Under the pieces are notes generated by a model, which saw nothing but the letters and a program-made list of their open reading frames with translations, did no database searches and was not told the DNA's origin. Source: Curtobacterium sp. VKM Ac-2922 (GTDB lineage: Bacteria > Actinomycetota > Actinomycetes > Actinomycetales > Microbacteriaceae). From it: a stretch of DNA of 64,000 bases. How positions within the stretch are numbered: the stretch's first letter is position 1; the number at the start of each line of letters is the position of its first letter. Both the position numbers and the translations under genes were made by a program. Location of the stretch: the NCBI RefSeq assembly GCF_022815645.1, contig NZ_JALGRO010000014.1, forward strand, positions 1 through 64,000, in the 5' to 3' direction. Positions 1 through 7,987 of this stretch are shown piece by piece.

Positions 1-72
1 ACCTTCAAGACCGACGCCGTCAAGGGCGGCCTGCTCGTCGGCACCGCCACCATCACCGCACAGATCAAGTAA
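1..72 (+). CDS. C-terminal end of an unidentified protein (partial)
   Basis: The first 72 bases read as an open frame of 23 codons followed by TAA, ending in VGTATITAQIK. The start lies outside the window. The fragment is too short to name: its alternating small and beta-branched residues would fit a beta-rich domain, but no motif is visible. A strong hairpin follows 30 bases after the stop, which supports this being a true gene end. Confidence 0.5.
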   Translation, partial: TFKTDAVKGGLLVGTATITAQIK

Positions 73-102
73 CACCCAGCGCCACCAGCGCACCCACACG
101 AC

Positions 103-142
103 ACGAGAACGCCGCTCCCCGACCGGGGAGCGGCGTTCTCGT
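103..142. terminator. bidirectional intrinsic terminator
   Basis: Perfect 18-bp stem (103-120 with 125-142) around a GACC loop. It lies between a plus-strand gene ending at 72 and a minus-strand gene ending at 147, so it probably serves both. There is no T-tract, as is common for actinobacterial hairpin terminators. Confidence 0.85.
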
Positions 143-146
143 CGTG

Positions 147-572
147 TCAGGCGTCGAAGCGGGTGCCCTTGGGGTTCGACGGCAGCAGGAACACCACGAG
201 CAGCACGAGCGAGCCGATGCCGACGAGCACGTGCAGGAACTGCCAGAAGCCGGACAGGTTCGCGTCGTGCAGCCGACGGGCGCCGAGTGCGAGCGATCCG
301 ACCAGCGTCGCCAGGCCCCAGAGCACGAACAGGTACGAGCCCACCGGGTTCTCGAGCATCGGGCTGTCCGGGGTGAAGGCCTGCGGCACCAGTTGCAGCA
401 CGAGCCCGATCGCCAGCGACGTGATCGACCACCACCAGAACTCGGAGCGGGATGCTCGCCCGGTGAACACGGTGTACTTCCGCCAGAACCGTCGGAGGGC
501 CTCGGTGAAGGGCGCGCCGATGAAGGGGTCACGCAGGGCCACGCCACCGGGCTGCGGGCTGTCGTCTGTCAT
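147..572 (-). CDS. DUF805 family membrane protein
   Basis: A 141-residue protein starting MTDDSPQPGG. The segment RRFWRKYTVFTGRASRSEFWWW is typical of the DUF805 (YhaH-like) start, where a short amphipathic stretch and a Trp-rich FxGRxxRxEFW motif precede the first membrane helix. About four hydrophobic segments follow, including one with the pattern GARRLHDANLSGFW that recurs in this family. The molecular role of DUF805 proteins is not established. An upstream in-frame start at 626 would add 18 residues unlike the family; I prefer the ATG at 572. The gene stands alone between two terminators. Confidence 0.8.
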   Translation of the reverse strand: MTDDSPQPGGVALRDPFIGAPFTEALRRFWRKYTVFTGRASRSEFWWWSITSLAIGLVLQLVPQAFTPDSPMLENPVGSYLFVLWGLATLVGSLALGARRLHDANLSGFWQFLHVLVGIGSLVLLVVFLLPSNPKGTRFDA

Positions 573-624
573 GCGGACCAGCCAACCACGCCCGAGCCCG
601 GCGGCGTTGCACCCCCCGACGCAC

Positions 625-652
625 ATCGCGCCCCGCAGGAACGGGGCGCGAT
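625..652 (-). terminator. intrinsic terminator of the ABC exporter operon
   Basis: Perfect 10-bp stem (ATCGCGCCCC at 625-634 with GGGGCGCGAT at 643-652) and an 8-base loop, about 43 bases past the stop of the minus-strand exporter gene. Confidence 0.75.
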
Positions 653-694
653 GGTCATGCGGGGGTGTGATCGGCGAGCGGCCGCGGGGTCCGG

Positions 695-2620
695 CTACAC
701 GAGCGAGTCGCGCCAGGCCGCGTGCAGCTGCGCGAAGCGCCCCGTGCCCGCGATCAGGTCGTCCGGCGTGCCGTCCTCGACGATCCGGCCGTACTCCATC
801 ACGAGCACCCGGTGGGCGATCGCGACGGTGGACAGGCGGTGCGCGATGATCACGGCCGTGCGGTCGGCGAGCAGGGTCTCGAGTCCCTCCTGCACCAGCC
901 GCTCGGACGGGATGTCGAGCGACGCCGTCGCCTCGTCGAGGATGAGCACCTTCGGGTCGGCGATGAACGCCCGCGCGAACGACAGCAGCTGCCGCTGTCC
1001 CGCCGACACACGACCACCGCGCTTGTTCACGTCGGTGTCGTACCCGTCCGGCAGCGCCATGATGAACTCGTGCGCGCCGACGGCCTTGGCGGACGCCTCG
1101 ATCTCGGCGCGGGAAGCCCCCGGCTTGCCGAGCGCGATGTTGTCCGCGACCGTGCCGGAGAACAGGTACGCCTCTTGCGTGACCATCACGATCGCGCGGC
1201 GCATGTCCTTCGTGTCGAGGTCCCGCAGGTCCACGCCGTCCAGCTCGACCGAGCCGCGCGACGGGTCGTAGAACCGCGCCATGAGCTTGGCGAGCGTGGA
1301 CTTGCCCGCACCCGTCGACCCGACCAGCGCGATCGTCTGCCCCGACGGGATGTGCAGGTCGAACGCCGGCAGCACGACCTTGCCCTTGTTGTACGCGAAC
1401 TCGACGCCGTCGAAGTCCATCCGACCCTTGGCGTCGGCGAGCCGGGTCGGCTTGACCGGGTCCGGCACGCTCGGCCGTTCCTCGAGCACGCCGGAGATCT
1501 TCTCCATCGCGGCCGAGGCCGACTGGTACCCGTTGTAGAACATCGCGAGTTCCTGCGCCGGGTCGAAGAAGCGCTTGGCGTACAGCGCGACGGCCAGCAG
1601 CGCGCCGACCTCGAGCGTGCCGCCGATGACCCGGAAGCCGCCGACGACGACGACCGCGGCGAGCGTGACGTTGCCGATCAGCACGAGCACCGGGTCGAAC
1701 GTCCCGAACAGGTTGAACACCTTCGTGTTCGCCACCCGGTAGTCCTCGACGAAGCCGCCGTACTCGTCCCGGTTGCGTGACTCCTTACGGAAGGCCTGCA
1801 CGGCGCGGATGCCCGTCATGGTCTCGACGAACTGCACGATGACGCGCGCCGAGGCCACACGGGTCGCACGGAACAGCGTCTGCGAGTTCGACTGGAACCA
1901 GCGGATCAGGAACCACAGCGGCACGAGCGCCACGGCGAGCACGAGCCCGGACGTCGGGTCGAGCGACACCAGGGCCACCGCGGTGAACGCCATGTACAGC
2001 ACGCCCTGGATCAGCTGGTTCAGTCCGGAGTCGAGCAGCTCGCGGATCGAGTCGAGGTCACTCGTCTGGCGGGAGATGATCCGGCCGGACGTGTAGGTCT
2101 CGTGGAACTCGAGCGACAGCCGCTGCGTGTGCAGGAACACCCGCTTGCGCAGGTCGAACAGGATCGCCTGGCTGATCCGCGCCGCCAGCACGGTGTACCA
2201 GGCGGTCAGGACCGCGCCGAGCACCGCCACGACGATGTACGTCGCGACGACCCCGTACGCCGGCACCCAGTCGTTCCGCTCGAGCACGTCGGGCAGGGCG
2301 TTGTCGATGCCCCACGCGATGAGCGCCGGCCCGGCGACCTGGCCGCCGGTGGACACGACCACGACGATGCCGAGCAGCACCAGCCGCAGCTTCAGGGGCG
2401 CGGCGAGCGACCCGAGCAGGGCGAGGGAGCGGCGCCGCAGGCGCTTGCTCTCCGCCTTGGTGAAGTCCTGGCGCTCCTCGCCGCGCACACCGAGCGTGGT
2501 GATCGACGCGGTGACGGGTGCGGCAGACTGCGACTCGGCGGTGGCCTGCAGTTCCGGATCCGGGCCTCCTGGCCGGTCGGCCGTCCCGACGGGCCGGTTG
2601 GTGTCTCCCTGCTGGCTCAT
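695..2620 (-). CDS. ABC exporter half-transporter, catalytically complete subunit
   Basis: A 641-residue half-transporter with an N-terminal tail of about 65 residues, six membrane helices (roughly residues 70-370) and a nucleotide-binding domain (roughly 395-630). The domain carries Walker [10 protein letters not shown], a signature written RVSAGQRQ instead of LSGGQ, and Walker [13 protein letters not shown] with the catalytic glutamate, then a switch His in IIAHRLST. The start overlaps the stop of the upstream exporter gene by 4 bases (ATGA), so the two are co-translated. The partner has a degenerate Walker B, so the pair should form a heterodimer of the BmrCD/LmrCD/TM287-288 type: this subunit supplies the catalytic Glu, its partner the canonical LSGGQ. 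The substrate is unknown; drug or lipid export is inferred from family. Confidence 0.9.
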   Translation of the reverse strand: MSQQGDTNRPVGTADRPGGPDPELQATAESQSAAPVTASITTLGVRGEERQDFTKAESKRLRRRSLALLGSLAAPLKLRLVLLGIVVVVSTGGQVAGPALIAWGIDNALPDVLERNDWVPAYGVVATYIVVAVLGAVLTAWYTVLAARISQAILFDLRKRVFLHTQRLSLEFHETYTSGRIISRQTSDLDSIRELLDSGLNQLIQGVLYMAFTAVALVSLDPTSGLVLAVALVPLWFLIRWFQSNSQTLFRATRVASARVIVQFVETMTGIRAVQAFRKESRNRDEYGGFVEDYRVANTKVFNLFGTFDPVLVLIGNVTLAAVVVVGGFRVIGGTLEVGALLAVALYAKRFFDPAQELAMFYNGYQSASAAMEKISGVLEERPSVPDPVKPTRLADAKGRMDFDGVEFAYNKGKVVLPAFDLHIPSGQTIALVGSTGAGKSTLAKLMARFYDPSRGSVELDGVDLRDLDTKDMRRAIVMVTQEAYLFSGTVADNIALGKPGASRAEIEASAKAVGAHEFIMALPDGYDTDVNKRGGRVSAGQRQLLSFARAFIADPKVLILDEATASLDIPSERLVQEGLETLLADRTAVIIAHRLSTVAIAHRVLVMEYGRIVEDGTPDDLIAGTGRFAQLHAAWRDSLV

Positions 2621-4425
2621 GCCATCGCCCCTTCTCGTGCCGTGGCGTCGTCCTCGTCCAGGGACGAGATGACGTAGCGGTAGTGGTCGTTCGTGGCCAT
2701 CAGCTCCGAGTGGGTGCCGACGGCGGTGACGACGCCGTTCTCCATGAGTGCGACGCGGTCCGCGAGCGTCACCGTCGAGGGACGGTGCGCCACGATGAGC
2801 GACGTGGTCTCGGCGAGGACCCGGCGCAGGCCGGCCTCGACCCGCGCCTCGGTGTCGACGTCGAGCGCCGACAGCGGGTCGTCGAGCACCAGGACCGACG
2901 GCCGCGCCGCGATCGCGCGTGCCAGGGCGAGCCGCTGTCGCTGCCCACCGGACAGGGACAGCCCCTCTTCACCGACCCGGGTGTCCACGCCGTCGGGCAG
3001 GTCGTCCACGAACGACGCCTGCGCGATGTCGAGGGCTTCGCGGAGCAGCTCGTCGGCGGCGGCGCCGGTGACGTCCGGACGGCCGAGCAGCACGTTCTCG
3101 CGCACGGTCGTCGAGAACAGGGTGGCGTCCTCGAACGCGACACCCACGTGCCGCCGCAGTTCTTCGCGGGTCAGGTCACGGATGTCGACGCCGTCGATCG
3201 TCACCGAACCGCCGGTCACGTCGTACAGGCGCGGCACCAGCGAGAGCAGCGTCGTCTTGCCGCAGCCGGTCAGGCCGACGAGCGCCATGGTCTCGCCGGG
3301 CTCGAGCTGCAGCTCGACGCCGTTGATCAGGTCCGGGTACTGCGCCGCCGAGTCCTGGTAGCGGAAGTGCACCGCGTTGAACGACAGCGCACCGTGCGGC
3401 TCGGCGATGGTCTTCGGGTGTTCCGGGTCCGTGATCGTGTTCTCGGAGTCCATCACCTCGAAGAAGCGGTCGACCGCAGTGCGCGCGTCGAAGGTCATCG
3501 AGAGCAGGAAGCCGATCGACTCGATCGGGAACCGCAGCACCGTCGCCGTCGCGAAGAACGCGAACAACTGTCCGACGCTGAGCTGTCCCTGGCTGGCCAG
3601 CCAGATGCCGGCGAGCAGGCACAGCGCGAACGCGACGTCCGGCACGAGCAGCAGCCACAGCCAGATGCTCGCGATGGCCTTCGCCTTCTTGATCTCGGTG
3701 CCGCGCAGGGCCTCGGCCTGCTCGCTGAACTCCTCGAGCTTGTACCCGCCGCGACCGAACGCCTTGAGCACGCGGATGCCGTGCACCGACTGCTCGACGC
3801 TCGTGGCCAGGTCGCCGACCTGGTCCTGGCTGCGACGCGCGACGACGGAGTACCGCCGTTCGAACAGCAGCCCGTTGATCCACAGCGGGATCGACGCGAT
3901 CAGGAAGATCAGGCCGAGCAGCCACCCGAAGGTGAACAGCACGGCGAACCCGACGACGATCGTGACGACGTTGACGACGAGCAGCACGACGCCGAACGCC
4001 AGCCACCGTCGGATGAGCGACAGGTCGGACACCGAGCGCGACAGCAGCTGCCCGGACTCCCACCGGTCGTGGAAGGCCACGGGCAGGTCCTGCAGCTTGG
4101 CGTACAGCGCGTTGCGCATGCTCGTCTCGATGCGGGTCGACGGGCGCATCACCATGCGACGGCGCGAGGCGATGAAGAACGCCTCGAGCACGCCGAGGGC
4201 GAGCACACCCAGGCCGGCCGGCCAGATCTGGGCGGAGTCCTTGGAGGACAGGGGCCCGTCGACGAGCCCCTGCAGGACGTAGGGGATGGCGAGCGCCACC
4301 AGGGAGGCACCCATCGCCGCGGCCATGCCGGCGATGAGGCGGCCCTGGAAGGGCTTCACGTAGGGGTAGATCCGCGCGATCGCGCGGAAGGTGGACGGGC
4401 GCGCCGTGCTGGGCGACTTGGACAT
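2617..4425 (-). CDS. ABC exporter half-transporter, subunit with degenerate Walker B
   Basis: About 602 residues: six membrane helices (roughly 20-320), then a nucleotide-binding domain with Walker [10 protein letters not shown], canonical signature LSGGQRQR, and Walker [13 protein letters not shown]. Aspartate stands where the catalytic glutamate is expected, which marks the degenerate site of heterodimeric exporters. I place the start at the ATG of [10 protein letters not shown] (4425) because GAGGA sits 8 bases upstream; an ATG at 4440 is also in frame but overlaps that ribosome site. The gene is first in the two-gene operon and follows a roughly 500-base leader with hairpins and a possible leader peptide. 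Confidence 0.88.
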   Translation of the reverse strand: MSKSPSTARPSTFRAIARIYPYVKPFQGRLIAGMAAAMGASLVALAIPYVLQGLVDGPLSSKDSAQIWPAGLGVLALGVLEAFFIASRRRMVMRPSTRIETSMRNALYAKLQDLPVAFHDRWESGQLLSRSVSDLSLIRRWLAFGVVLLVVNVVTIVVGFAVLFTFGWLLGLIFLIASIPLWINGLLFERRYSVVARRSQDQVGDLATSVEQSVHGIRVLKAFGRGGYKLEEFSEQAEALRGTEIKKAKAIASIWLWLLLVPDVAFALCLLAGIWLASQGQLSVGQLFAFFATATVLRFPIESIGFLLSMTFDARTAVDRFFEVMDSENTITDPEHPKTIAEPHGALSFNAVHFRYQDSAAQYPDLINGVELQLEPGETMALVGLTGCGKTTLLSLVPRLYDVTGGSVTIDGVDIRDLTREELRRHVGVAFEDATLFSTTVRENVLLGRPDVTGAAADELLREALDIAQASFVDDLPDGVDTRVGEEGLSLSGGQRQRLALARAIAARPSVLVLDDPLSALDVDTEARVEAGLRRVLAETTSLIVAHRPSTVTLADRVALMENGVVTAVGTHSELMATNDHYRYVISSLDEDDATAREGAMA

Positions 4426-4939
4426 GCGTTGCGTCCTCATGCGTCTGCCGGGTCCTGTCGGGTCGCGTCACGCGGCGTGCGTCGCGCGTCGACGGCCAGG
4501 AGGCCCGGTGGTGCGTTGCGTGGTCATCATCAGCCGGGCGCGTGGTCGCGCGCCACCGCCGTCACCTGCGTGACGTCGGTCGGGCCGGTAGGCACCGGGG
4601 GACAGTGGTCCCCCGGGTTCAGGCGGGTGGTTCGCGGTCGCCGTGTCACCGTGGTGGTGCGGCGCCGCGAGGCCGTGGGAGACGGCCTGGCTAGGCGGCG
4701 GCCGCGATCCGTCGGGATCGCGGGGCAGGAGTGGTCCCCACGGCGGACACCAGACCTGCGCGGGCGGCGGTCGCCACTGTTCCGGTCGAGATGTCCATCG
4801 TCACTCCAGTCGTCGTCTTCGTCACCGTTGTGTCTGCGGTGCCGCCGATCCCGAGGGATCGTCGGCTGCCTGTCGCAGAGCCTTACAGGCTATTCAGAGG
4901 AACCGCGAAGCGCAATGGCCTTGCCACGATTTGTTCAGA
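4426..4939 (-). promoter_or_regulatory. long structured leader upstream of the ABC exporter
   Basis: About 500 bases separate purH from the exporter. On the minus strand, in order: a hairpin CGATCCC/GGGATCG (4846-4861), which may also be the purH terminator; a small frame with its own Shine-Dalgarno (4691-4798); a hairpin with a perfect 9-bp stem (4702-4723) overlapping the end of that frame; a hairpin with a 7-bp stem (4670-4688); and one with an 8-bp stem (4595-4616). The 3' arm of the first hairpin is complementary to the 5' arm of the second, so alternative folds are possible. A possible promoter is TTGCGC-17-TAGCCT near 4880-4910, whose -10 overlaps the palindrome AGCCT-TAC-AGGCT. Regulation by attenuation is inference. 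Confidence 0.45.
4691..4798 (-). CDS. possible 35-residue leader peptide
   Basis: Short frame beginning MDISTGTVATAARAGL and ending IAAAA before TAG. GGAG lies 5 bases before the ATG, good spacing for translation. Its last third overlaps a perfect 9-bp hairpin (4702-4723), so a ribosome on this frame would melt that stem. It resembles no protein I know. Support comes from the ribosome site, its position before a heterodimeric ABC exporter, and the parallel with Bacillus subtilis bmrB, a translated leader controlling bmrCD by ribosome-mediated attenuation. It may equally be a chance frame in GC-rich DNA. Confidence 0.35.
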   Translation of the reverse strand: MDISTGTVATAARAGLVSAVGTTPAPRSRRIAAAA

Positions 4940-6580
4940 TCAGTGGAAGAAGTGCCGCTCGCCGGTGAAGTACATCGTCACGCCGGCCGCCGTGGCCGCC
5001 GCGATCACCTCGTCGTCACGCACGCTGCCGCCGGGCTGGGCGACCGCACGGACACCGGCGTCGATGAGCACCTGCAGGCCGTCGGCGAACGGGAAGAACG
5101 CGTCCGACGCGGCGACCGATCCGGCAGCGCGGTCGCCGGCGCGGGTGACGGCCAGGTGGCACGAGTCGACCCGGTTGACCTGGCCCATGCCGACACCGAC
5201 GCTCGCACCGCGGTTCGCCAGCAGGATCGCGTTCGACTTGACCGCGCGGCTGGCCTTCCACGCGAACGCCAGGTCGGCGAGGGTCGCGTCGTCGGCGGGC
5301 TCGCCGGCGACCAGGTCCCACGTGGACTGGTCGAACGCGGTGAACCGGTCGGCGTCCTGCACGAGGAACCCGCCGGACACCTGCTTGAGCTCACGCGGGG
5401 CGAGCGCGAAGTCGGCGGGCAGCGTCAGCAGGCGGATGTTCTTCTTGCGCGACAGGACCTCGAGCGCCTCGGGCTCGAAGCCCGGGGCGACGACGACCTC
5501 GGTGAAGACGTCCTTGACCGTCTCGGCCATCTGCAGCGTGACGGGACGGTTGGCGGCGATGACCCCTCCGAACGCCGACAGCGGATCGCAGGCGTGTGCG
5601 GCGGCGTGCGCCGAGGCGATCGGGTCGGCCGCGTCGGGTGCCCCGATCGCGATGCCGCAGGGGTTGGCGTGCTTGATGATCGCGACGGCCGGCTCGGTGA
5701 AGTCGTACGCGGCCCGGACGGCTGCGTCGGCGTCGACGTAGTTGTTGTACGACATCTCCTTGCCGTGCAGCTGCGTCGCCTGGGCGATGCCGGTGCCCCC
5801 GGCGGTCGTGTAGAGCGCCGCCGCCTGGTGCGCGTTCTCGCCGTAGCGCAGGGTCGCACCGAGGTCGGCGGTGACGGTCAGGCGCTGGTCGAAGGTGCCG
5901 GGCGTCTCGGGGTCGGGGTCCGTCGCGACCACATCGGCCGCGGGTGCGTCGACCACGTGCTCGGCGAAGTACGACGCCACCGCGGTGTCGTACGCGGCGG
6001 TGTGCGCGAAGGCCTGTGCCGCCAGACGCTTCCGGAGCTCGAGCGCGGTCCCGCCGGCGCGGACGGCCTCGACGACCTCGGCGTACGACGCGGGCGAGAC
6101 GACGATCGCGACGTTCGGGTGGTTCTTCGCCGACGCGCGGACCATCGCCGGACCGCCGATGTCGACGTTCTCGACCACGGTCGCGGTGTCGGCACCCGAG
6201 GCCACCGTCTCGACGAACGGGTACAGGTTCACCACCACGAGCTCGAACGCCTGGATGCCCAGGTCGGCGAGCTGCTGCTCGTGCGACTCCAGCCGCAGGT
6301 CAGCCAGCAGCCCCGCGTGCACGGACGGGTGCAGGGTCTTCACGCGGCCGTCGAGCGACTCCGGGAAGCCCGTCACGCTGGAGACGTCGGTGACGGCGTA
6401 CCCGGCATCGCGGATCGTCTGCGCGGTGGAGCCGGTCGACACGAGCTCGACACCGGCGTCCGCCAGCGCTCCGGCCAGGTCGAGCAGGCCGGACTTGTCG
6501 CTCACGGAGATCAGGGCGCGACGCACGGGGACGACGTCCCGCTCGCGGTACAGGCTGGGGTCGGCGGCGTGGACGCTCAT
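4940..6580 (-). CDS. purH: bifunctional AICAR formyltransferase / IMP cyclohydrolase
   Basis: A 546-residue protein catalysing the last two steps of IMP synthesis: formylation of AICAR with 10-formyl-THF, then ring closure. The N-terminal cyclohydrolase domain begins [20 protein letters not shown], with [20 protein letters not shown] near residue 135. The C-terminal transformylase domain includes [26 protein letters not shown] with the catalytic Lys-His pair, and [10 protein letters not shown]. It ends GERHFFH, as the family does. The start ATG ([13 protein letters not shown]) overlaps the purN stop by 4 bases, fixing both the start and the purN-purH operon. Length is normal for the family. 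Confidence 0.97.
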   Translation of the reverse strand: MSVHAADPSLYRERDVVPVRRALISVSDKSGLLDLAGALADAGVELVSTGSTAQTIRDAGYAVTDVSSVTGFPESLDGRVKTLHPSVHAGLLADLRLESHEQQLADLGIQAFELVVVNLYPFVETVASGADTATVVENVDIGGPAMVRASAKNHPNVAIVVSPASYAEVVEAVRAGGTALELRKRLAAQAFAHTAAYDTAVASYFAEHVVDAPAADVVATDPDPETPGTFDQRLTVTADLGATLRYGENAHQAAALYTTAGGTGIAQATQLHGKEMSYNNYVDADAAVRAAYDFTEPAVAIIKHANPCGIAIGAPDAADPIASAHAAAHACDPLSAFGGVIAANRPVTLQMAETVKDVFTEVVVAPGFEPEALEVLSRKKNIRLLTLPADFALAPRELKQVSGGFLVQDADRFTAFDQSTWDLVAGEPADDATLADLAFAWKASRAVKSNAILLANRGASVGVGMGQVNRVDSCHLAVTRAGDRAAGSVAASDAFFPFADGLQVLIDAGVRAVAQPGGSVRDDEVIAAATAAGVTMYFTGERHFFH

Positions 6581-7170
6581 GCGCTCGTGGTGCCCTTCAG
6601 GTCGATGTGTCCGTTGGCGATGTCGAGGACGGTCTGGATGAGCAGGCGGCGCTCGACCGGCTTGATGCGGTCGTGCAGCGTCGACTCGGAGTCGGACGGC
6701 AGGACGGGGACGCGTTCCTGCGCCAGGATCGGTCCGCTGTCGACGCCGTCGTCGACCTGGATCACGCTCGCACCCGTCTCGGTGACCCCGGCGGCCAGGG
6801 CGTCGCGCACTCCGTGGGCGCCGGGGAACTCGGGCAGGTACGCGGGGTGGGTGTTGATCACCGCGGGGCCGAACTCGGAGACGACGGCCGGGGGCAGCAG
6901 GCGCATGAGCCCGGACAGCACGAGCAGGTCCGGCGACCAGGGACGGATCTGCTCGGCGAGCGCCTGGCCCCACGCGGCGCGGGAGTCGTAGCGCGCGTAC
7001 GGCACCGTGAAGGTGGGGATCGCGTACTCCTCGCCCAGGCCGAGCCCCTCGGCGTCGCGGTCGGCACCGATGGCGACCACACGGGCGGGGTACTCGGCAT
7101 CGTGGGTCGCCTCGAGGAGGGCTCGGAGGTTCGAGCCGGTACCGGAGATCAGGACGACCAGTTCGAGCAC
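6577..7170 (-). CDS. purN: phosphoribosylglycinamide formyltransferase
   Basis: A 197-residue GAR transformylase, step three of purine synthesis, using 10-formyl-THF. The N-terminal [17 protein letters not shown] binds GAR phosphate. The catalytic triad is at the same numbers as in E. coli: Asn106 and His108 in [13 protein letters not shown], and Asp144 in DDGVDSGPI. It starts with GTG at 7170. A TAGGCT hexamer lies 6 bases upstream with no Shine-Dalgarno, so the mRNA is probably leaderless. It overlaps purH by 4 bases, forming a purNH unit. Confidence 0.96.
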   Translation of the reverse strand: MLELVVLISGTGSNLRALLEATHDAEYPARVVAIGADRDAEGLGLGEEYAIPTFTVPYARYDSRAAWGQALAEQIRPWSPDLLVLSGLMRLLPPAVVSEFGPAVINTHPAYLPEFPGAHGVRDALAAGVTETGASVIQVDDGVDSGPILAQERVPVLPSDSESTLHDRIKPVERRLLIQTVLDIANGHIDLKGTTSA

Positions 7171-7195
7171 GGCACAAGCCTAGCGGGAGCGGTGT

Positions 7196-7227
7196 GCGGG
7201 CCGGGCACCCGGGGATGCCCGGCCCGC
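7196..7227 (-). terminator. intrinsic terminator after the secreted-protein gene
   Basis: Perfect 12-bp stem (GCGGGCCGGGCA at 7196-7207 with its complement at 7216-7227) and an 8-base loop, 8 bases past the stop at 7235. It separates that gene from purN, whose leaderless promoter follows directly. Confidence 0.85.
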
Positions 7228-7234
7228 CGAGCAC

Positions 7235-7891
7235 TCAACTGAAGTCGTAGCTGTAGGTCGACGGGGTCGACGAGACACCGTTCAGCGTCTGCACGACGCT
7301 GACGGCGTTCTCGCCCGCCGCGAAGGCCGAGGTCACGGTCGCGATGCCGTCGGCACCCGCGACGCCGGACGTCGTCACACCGTTCACGGTGACCCGCACG
7401 GTGGCACCGGGCTGCGCCGTGTAGTCGATGGTCTGGTCCACGTCACCCGCCAGCACGGCGCGGTTCATCGCTTCGATCTGCTGGACGGATGACTGGTCGA
7501 TCGGGGCGGGCAGTGCGGCGTCACCGAACGCCACGGTGACCGGCGTGGTGGCGGTCTCGCCGTCACGGACGACCGTGAACTGCTCGGCGGCCTTGCCGGA
7601 CCCGAAGACGATCAGCCGCACGGTGCCGCTCGCGTCCGACTGGCGCGCGTCGACCTCGTGGCCGGCGGCGTCACGCACGCTGTAGAAGCCGGGCTGCGAC
7701 ACCTGCACGGTGAGGACGACCCGCCCGGCGACGACGCGCTGCGCAACGCTCGTCACCGAGGACCCGGACGCCTGCGGCGCGCTGCTGGCGGTCGGCGTCG
7801 CGAGTGGCGCGGCGTTCGCCATCACGGGAGCGAGCGAGAGCGCGACGCCGAGTGCGGCGGCGGCGCCGATGGTGGTGATGTGACGGTTCAT
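7235..7891 (-). CDS. secreted protein of unknown function
   Basis: A 218-residue protein with a clear Sec signal peptide (MNRHITTIGAAAALGVALSLAPVMANA, cleavage likely after ANA or ANAA). A Ser/Thr/Ala-rich linker follows, then Val/Thr-rich sequence that looks like two beta-sandwich modules; the second (VRVTVNGVTTSGVAGADGIATVTSAFAAGENAVSVV in outline) resembles an Ig-like or bacterial adhesin fold. There are no cysteines and no sortase motif. The ATG at 7891 has AGGA 6 bases upstream. It has its own terminator and an AT-rich upstream region, and it interrupts the usual perM-purN neighbourhood. I do not recognise a family. Confidence 0.7.
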   Translation of the reverse strand: MNRHITTIGAAAALGVALSLAPVMANAAPLATPTASSAPQASGSSVTSVAQRVVAGRVVLTVQVSQPGFYSVRDAAGHEVDARQSDASGTVRLIVFGSGKAAEQFTVVRDGETATTPVTVAFGDAALPAPIDQSSVQQIEAMNRAVLAGDVDQTIDYTAQPGATVRVTVNGVTTSGVAGADGIATVTSAFAAGENAVSVVQTLNGVSSTPSTYSYDFS

Positions 7892-7954
7892 GGGGTTCCT
7901 GTTCGATCGGGGGCCGGATCAGCCCCGTCGACCTTGCAGGATCACCACTGAGGT

Positions 7955-7979
7955 CATTCTGTATGCGATATATTTTAAG
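7955..7979 (-). promoter_or_regulatory. AT-rich promoter region of the secreted-protein gene
   Basis: About 25 bases that are roughly three-quarters A/T in a 70% GC setting, containing GATATATTTTAAG on the plus strand. It lies just past the perM stop and 65-90 bases before the secreted-protein start. Likely a promoter or a site for an AT-preferring regulator; I cannot assign a confident -10/-35 pair. Confidence 0.4.
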
Positions 7980-7987
7980 CAGGACGC

